Assembly: GCA_046594105.1 (NCBI GenBank)
Contig: JBKJQB010000296.1
Location: forward strand, 1 to 19,903
Source: JBDSGC01 sp046594105
GTDB lineage: Bacteria; Acidobacteriota; Thermoanaerobaculia; Gp7-AA8
Reading direction: 5' to 3'
DNA length: 19,903 nt
Both the position numbers and the translations under genes were made by a program. How positions within the stretch are numbered: the stretch's first letter is position 1; every line of letters starts with the position of its first letter. Positions 16,539-19,903 of this stretch are shown here, piece by piece. The notes under the pieces were generated by a model. The model worked only from the letters and a program-made list of their open reading frames with translations, made no database searches and was not told the DNA's origin.

Positions 16539-16589
16539 GAGCCTGCGCGGCAGAACGTCTTGGAGCGTGATCTTGGCGGAGCCTTGGGC

Positions 16590-16624
16590 AACCAGCGCCG
16601 CCGGCCGTGCCGGCCTGGCTGGTT
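16590..16624 (-). repeat. Dispersed 26-bp palindromic repeat, copy 1
   Basis: The reverse complement of 16590-16615 matches 18269-18294 at 25 of 26 bases. The segment also folds by itself: GCCGGC (16600-16605) with GCCGGC (16609-16614), and AACCAGC with GCTGGTT outside. It sits between two convergent genes, so a bidirectional terminator role is possible, though no T-run is present. Confidence 0.7.
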
Positions 16625-16630
16625 CGACAG

Positions 16631-17725
16631 TCAGCGCGTCTCGTTGAGCGGAGGAATTGCCGGCAGCGGCACGCCGGAGTCCACGTCCGCATCGTCGGGC
16701 CGGACCACTCGAAAACGAGCGGGGTCGTAGCGCAGCGGAACCAGGCGGCCCTTATGAATCGAGGTGGCCCGAGGGAGCACGACGTGCAACTCCACACCTC
16801 CGGTCAGCATCCCGCGTACGTGCCATGCGCCGCCGCGGAAGCTCGCCTCTTCCACGGCCACGAGCACGTCGGATTCCTCTCCCGGCGCCGCCACGACAAA
16901 ATCGTCCGGACGCACCAGCGCGATGTGCCGTCCCTGGAGAGACCGATCGGGGATCTGCCAGGCACCGATGGCCGACTCCACCTGTCCATCCCGGACTGAG
17001 ACTGGAATCCGATTGACTTCGCCGGTCGCTTCCGCCGCCACTGCAGTCAAGGGCCGCCGGAACACCTCCGCCGGTGTCCCCTGCTGCACCACGCTGCCAT
17101 GCTGGAGAACGATCAGCGAGTCGATCATCCCGAGCTCCAGCGGAGACGACGGCGCCAGGACGAGTGTGGTCCCCATGATTCTCAAGACGCGGAACCACTG
17201 ATCGCAGATCCAGGGGAGAAGCGAGGGATTGGCTTTCTCCAGCAAGCGATCCGAGAGCAGGACGCCGGGGCGCAGCAGCTCGATGCGCGCCAGCGCCACC
17301 AGCGTTCGCTCCGTCGACGACAGGGTCGACAGACTGCGATCGAGCAGAGCCTCGAGGCGCCATCGGCCGGCTGTGAGATCGAGCTCACGGCGGCGATCTT
17401 CCCGGTCGAGGGAGCGCTGCCGCACCGCGGCGATCAACGCGTGCTGCACCGACCAGCGACCGGGCGCGTCAAGGGTCGAAGTGGCGTAGTAAAGCGGCCG
17501 CCGGCGCGGTGCCAGCCGCGTCACGTCCCGGGAACCGATCCGCACCTCACCACTCACCGGCCGGAGCTCCCCGGCGATCAGTTTCAAGATCGTGGAGGCC
17601 CCGCACCCGGCCGGCCCGACCACTGCCACGTGAGCGTTCTTCGCGACGAGAAACGACACCTTGACCAGGACAGGCGAACCCTTGGGATAAGCAAAGGAGA
17701 CATCGGTGAGTGACAAGTCCAGCAT
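16631..17725 (-). CDS. Degenerate ABC-transporter ATP-binding protein with TOBE-like C-terminus (pseudo-ATPase)
   Basis: The 364-residue protein follows the plan of MalK/UgpC/PotA-type importer ATPases: a nucleotide-binding domain (~1-235, including VVQQGTPAEVFRRP) and a C-terminal beta-rich TOBE-like region (~240-345, IALVRPDDFVV). The active site is lost throughout. Walker A reads GPAGCGAST with Ala43 instead of the catalytic Lys; the Q-loop Gln is not seen; the signature is LSSTE (135-139) instead of LSGGQ; Walker B Asp159 is followed by Arg160, not Glu; the switch His is replaced by Pro192. The frame is long and intact, so it looks like a maintained protein without ATPase activity, not a decayed gene. 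No permease or binding-protein gene is adjacent. It diverges from the receiver gene. Confidence 0.85.
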   Translation of the reverse strand: MLDLSLTDVSFAYPKGSPVLVKVSFLVAKNAHVAVVGPAGCGASTILKLIAGELRPVSGEVRIGSRDVTRLAPRRRPLYYATSTLDAPGRWSVQHALIAAVRQRSLDREDRRRELDLTAGRWRLEALLDRSLSTLSSTERTLVALARIELLRPGVLLSDRLLEKANPSLLPWICDQWFRVLRIMGTTLVLAPSSPLELGMIDSLIVLQHGSVVQQGTPAEVFRRPLTAVAAEATGEVNRIPVSVRDGQVESAIGAWQIPDRSLQGRHIALVRPDDFVVAAPGEESDVLVAVEEASFRGGAWHVRGMLTGGVELHVVLPRATSIHKGRLVPLRYDPARFRVVRPDDADVDSGVPLPAIPPLNETR

Positions 17726-17744
17726 CAGGCGATTGTACGTGGCA

Positions 17745-17808
17745 GCGGGGCATCGTTCGGCGTACCATCAGGGCAGCCGGAGCGGACGCTGCTACCCGAA
17801 CGCCCCGC
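17745..17808. promoter_or_regulatory. Inverted repeat between divergent genes
   Basis: In the 126-base gap between the ABC-type gene and the receiver gene, GCGGGGC (17745-17751) and GTTCGG (17755-17760) are inverted at CCGAAC (17796-17801) and GCCCCGC (17802-17808); the left arm has three extra bases. It could be a shared operator or a hairpin. I see no clear -35/-10 pair. Confidence 0.3.
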
Positions 17809-17851
17809 CACCGATCGATCGCACGCAGCTTTCCTCATCCATGGAGCAACC

Positions 17852-18268
17852 GTGAGCATCCGAGCCCGCCGAACGCCTCTCAAGCTGCGAAAACTGCTGG
17901 TGATCGATGATGACGCGAAGCTGCTGGCGTCGTACCGCGACCTGCTGGCTCCCTACGGCTTCGAAGTGCTGACGGCACCGGACGGCCAGGATGCGGTCCC
18001 CATCGTCGAGGCCAACGCCGACATCCTGCTGGTCATCCTCGACCTGGCCATGCCAAGAATGGATGGTCGCCAGTGGCTGCGATGGTTCCGAGAACTGCGT
18101 CCGGACGCTCCGGTGATCATCATCTCGGCCTACAAACTTGATCCCCCGGACTTCGATCTGAAGCCGTCGGTCATTCTCGAGAAGCCATTCCACGTGGCGG
18201 AGCTGCTCGATCTGGTCGGACTCTTCTGCGGACTGGGCACCCCGATGGCGCCAGCCGAGGCGACGTAG
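17852..18268 (+). CDS. Single-domain response regulator (receiver only)
   Basis: The 138-residue protein is a complete CheY-like receiver with no output domain: acidic pocket Asp19-Asp21 in LLVIDDDAK, phospho-acceptor Asp64 in LLVILDLAMPRMDG, Ser92 in IIISAYK and Lys111 in EKPF. It presumably takes phosphate from a histidine kinase and acts by protein contact. Start is a GTG with GGAG 5 bases upstream; the ATG at 17841 opens only a four-codon frame. No kinase is in the window. A role with the chemoreceptor 4 kb upstream is possible but not shown. Confidence 0.9.
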   Translation: MSIRARRTPLKLRKLLVIDDDAKLLASYRDLLAPYGFEVLTAPDGQDAVPIVEANADILLVILDLAMPRMDGRQWLRWFRELRPDAPVIIISAYKLDPPDFDLKPSVILEKPFHVAELLDLVGLFCGLGTPMAPAEAT

Positions 18269-18294
18269 GGCCGGCACGGCCGGCGGCGTTGGTT
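18269..18294 (+). repeat. Dispersed 26-bp palindromic repeat, copy 2
   Basis: This is the direct-orientation partner of the copy at 16590-16615 (25 of 26 bases identical). It starts right after the stop codon of the receiver gene. The two copies face opposite ways and bracket the pseudo-ATPase and receiver genes. GGCCGGC and its inverted copy overlap within it. Confidence 0.7.
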
Positions 18295-18367
18295 CGCAAA
18301 GCGTCCGCCACGATTTTCGCCCCAGCCGCGTTCACTCCGTCGCCTTCGATTGCACACGAACTGTCGC

Positions 18368-18560
18368 AGCCGCGGAGCGGCGGAATCTCCGTAGCCCAGC
18401 GCGTCAGCGCTGGGATTCAAGACGCGATGCTGAGGAAGCCGCGGAGCGGCGACATCCCGCAGGGAGACGCTCAATCGTCCCTACGGGACTCGCCCTTCTC
18501 GGTCACGATCAACCCAGCACTGAAGTGCTGGGCTAGCTGCTCAATCGTCCCTACGGGACT
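18368..18560. repeat. Cluster of REP-like palindromes and short direct repeats
   Basis: The gap 18269-18604 has no gene. It holds two hairpins of one family, CCCAGCGC/GCGCTGGG (18395-18414) and CCCAGCAC/GTGCTGGG (18513-18532, inverted orientation), two copies of AGCCGCGGAGCGGCG (18368-18382, 18437-18451), and a perfect 22-base direct repeat (18469-18490 and 18539-18560) that contains TCCCTACGGGA. The hairpins resemble those at 5-52. Unit and spacer lengths are irregular, so this is not a CRISPR array. Confidence 0.75.
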
Positions 18561-18573
18561 GAAAGAAGGTAGT

Positions 18574-18631
18574 GAAGGATCTGCAATCACGAGGAGGACC
18601 CGACCTAGACCCGCGACGTTGCAGATCCTTC
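18574..18631. repeat. Inverted repeat overlapping the 3' end of the methyltransferase gene
   Basis: GAAGGATCTGCAA (18574-18586) is perfectly inverted at 18619-18631. The right arm and the following bases to about 18660 (ending CTCAGAATGACGG) look like a widespread intergenic repeat whose translation reads PSVILS in many proteins. It overlaps the last codons of the minus-strand gene and could act as its terminator hairpin. Confidence 0.6.
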
Positions 18632-19726
18632 GCCGTCTACGCGGCTCAGAATGACGGAGGGTTCATCGCCGGCTTCGGTCCTCATCGCCGCCAGCATGCC
18701 GCAGGCGGCGTTCCGTGCGGCCCCGCCTGAGTAACGTCGCACCACCGGGACGCCGAGCGTGCGGAGACCGTCTCGAAATCGGGCTAGCTCGCCGTCGGTG
18801 GCTCGACGGAATCCATCCGCCCGCGCGTCGTTGACGTCGATCAGATTCAGCCGCATGGGAGTCTCCGCGAAGTGTTCGCGCAGCGCCTCCACCTCGTCGT
18901 TTCCCGTGTTGATCCCGCCGAGGACCACCCAGGCGATGGTCACCCGTCCTCCGGCCACGTTCTGGTAGGACCGGACGGCATGGGCGAGCTCGCGAACGGA
19001 CCATGCCGATGCTGAGGGCAGGAGCGACCGGCGGCGTTCGTCGAGCGCGGAGGTCATCGACACGATCAGGCGAAAGGGCCGGCGTTCCTTTGCAAATCGC
19101 TCGATGGCCGGGACCAGCCCCACCGTGGAAATGGTGATGGCCTTCGCGGAGATGCGGCCTCCGCATGGATGCGCCAGGATCTCCGCAGCCTGCATCACCG
19201 CGGCATAGTTGTGCAGCGGTTCCCCCTGACCCTGAAACACCGCTCCGGTGACCGTGCCTGGCGCTTCATCGCGCAGGGTCACGAATTGCGCGACCATCTC
19301 CCACGGCTCGAGATTGCGTGTCAGTCCGAGCCGGCCGGTCGCGCAGAACGTGCATCCCATCGCACATCCAACCTGAGAGGAAAGACAGACGGAAAAACGC
19401 CCTTCCGCCTCCAGAGGAATCCGCACTGCCTCGGCCATCGTGCCGTCGTAAAACCGGAACAGATACTTGACGAATCCGTCGGAGGGATCGGTGGCCCGCT
19501 CCACCACCTCCAGCGGTCGCCGGTCCATCAACGCATCCACAGCCGCTTCGACTCTCCGAGGAACTGGCCTCGACGAGGGAAAGCCAGAGTGTCCGCCAGC
19601 GATGGCATGGGCCAGGATTCGGCGCGCCTCCGCGTCGCGGATGGGGACGCCGTTCGTTTCGAGATAGGAAACGAGATCCGCCGGCAACATGCCGAAAAGA
19701 TGGGGACGAGGAGTGGAAAGGTTCAT
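18605..19726 (-). CDS. rlmN: RlmN-family radical-SAM RNA methyltransferase
   Basis: RlmN methylates C2 of A2503 in 23S rRNA and, in some bacteria, A37 in tRNA, using a radical-SAM mechanism. The 373-residue protein has the 4Fe-4S motif CAMGCTFC (Cys121, 125, 128), Cys114 seven residues earlier and Cys342 in AACGML; the last two match the mechanistic Cys pair of E. coli RlmN. LTRNLEP and the SAM motif GQGEPLHNY follow, the latter with Gln167 where Met is usual. The ATG at 19726 was chosen because family proteins start shortly before LFGMLPADLVSYL; the open frame to 19786 adds an unrelated leader. The last ~19 residues (EPSVILSRVDG...) come from an intergenic repeat. It could be a diverged RlmN paralogue. 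Confidence 0.9.
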   Translation of the reverse strand: MNLSTPRPHLFGMLPADLVSYLETNGVPIRDAEARRILAHAIAGGHSGFPSSRPVPRRVEAAVDALMDRRPLEVVERATDPSDGFVKYLFRFYDGTMAEAVRIPLEAEGRFSVCLSSQVGCAMGCTFCATGRLGLTRNLEPWEMVAQFVTLRDEAPGTVTGAVFQGQGEPLHNYAAVMQAAEILAHPCGGRISAKAITISTVGLVPAIERFAKERRPFRLIVSMTSALDERRRSLLPSASAWSVRELAHAVRSYQNVAGGRVTIAWVVLGGINTGNDEVEALREHFAETPMRLNLIDVNDARADGFRRATDGELARFRDGLRTLGVPVVRRYSGGAARNAACGMLAAMRTEAGDEPSVILSRVDGEGSATSRV

Positions 19727-19821
19727 GGGAAGGAGCGGTGGATCAAGGCAGAAACGTCGAGCGCATGATACCGGACCGCACAACAACCCTCATCGGCGCA
19801 AAAGGTGGGCGCCGAGGATCC

Positions 19822-19874
19822 TTCTGGTTTCTAGTTTCTGGTTTCTGGTTTCTGGTTTCTGGTTTCTGGTTTCT
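19822..19874 (+). repeat. Tandem heptanucleotide array (TTCTGGT, 7.6 copies)
   Basis: Seven complete units of TTCTGGT (the second is TTCTAGT) plus TTCT run without interruption, then a TGCCTTCTGC tail. Related fragments are at 9326-9402, 14748-14759 and 14848-14863. The array is between genes; 19727-19821 shows nothing else. A minus-strand frame ending in TGA at 19887-19885 may be the end of a gene beyond the window, but is too short to judge. Confidence 0.9.
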
Positions 19875-19903
19875 GCCTTCTGCCTCACTCCACGATCGCG
19901 GCG

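Noticed and set aside
16539..16630. Intrinsic terminator for the sigma-factor operon
   Set aside because: The hairpin at 16590-16624 has no T-run on either strand and is better described as a dispersed repeat.
18368..18560. Possible CRISPR array
   Set aside because: Repeats differ in type and orientation, spacing is irregular and there are no cas genes.

Overview
The window is GC-rich bacterial chromosome. Three traits suggest Acidobacteriota or a similar lineage: an Oar-like TonB-dependent receptor with an N-terminal carboxypeptidase-regulatory-like domain, lipoproteins that join a sulfatase-fold domain to TPRs, and REP-like palindromes in the gaps. This assignment is an inference from gene families, not from a phylogenetic marker. 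Coding density is high, and most long overlapping reading frames are antisense shadows.

Region 1 (1-9285, minus strand) reads as one surface locus. A sigma70-like promoter (9258-9285) leads into a leader RNA carrying a clear ydaO/yuaA-type cyclic-di-AMP riboswitch aptamer (9105-9224), then a terminator-like hairpin (9060-9085), about 295 nt of further leader, and the receptor gene (5772-8765). A strong intrinsic terminator (5711-5746) follows. Next come a secreted protein with a carboxypeptidase-regulatory-like domain and TPRs (4702-5679) and two translationally coupled lipoproteins (2399-4552, 324-2399). The latter have an alkaline-phosphatase/sulfatase-fold domain with Thr at the nucleophile position, followed by TPRs. 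The left edge (4-229) is a nested palindromic repeat.

Region 2 (9311-14713) holds tRNA-Phe(GAA), an IspA/CrtE-type polyprenyl synthase, and, diverging from it across only 16 bases, a 1070-residue chemoreceptor. That receptor has a two-helix membrane anchor, HAMP, a long signalling hairpin with non-canonical tip residues, and a complete family-5 solute-binding domain at its cytoplasmic C-terminus. An EamA/DMT permease converges on it.

Region 3 (14838-16538) is a three-gene overlapping operon: ECF sigma factor, zinc-type membrane anti-sigma factor, and Spy/CpxP-like periplasmic protein. A 12-C tract lies just upstream of its putative -10 box.

Region 4 (16590-19903) holds an ABC ATPase of the TOBE-containing type in which essentially every catalytic motif is degenerate, a stand-alone receiver, a cluster of REP-like repeats, and an RlmN-family radical-SAM methyltransferase whose C-terminal tail is encoded by one of the repeats. 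A heptanucleotide family based on TTCTGGT recurs in several gaps and ends in a tandem array at 19822-19874.

Most notable are the c-di-AMP riboswitch placed ahead of a TonB-dependent receptor, the chemoreceptor with a cytoplasmic oligopeptide-binding-type domain, and the catalytically dead ABC ATPase.
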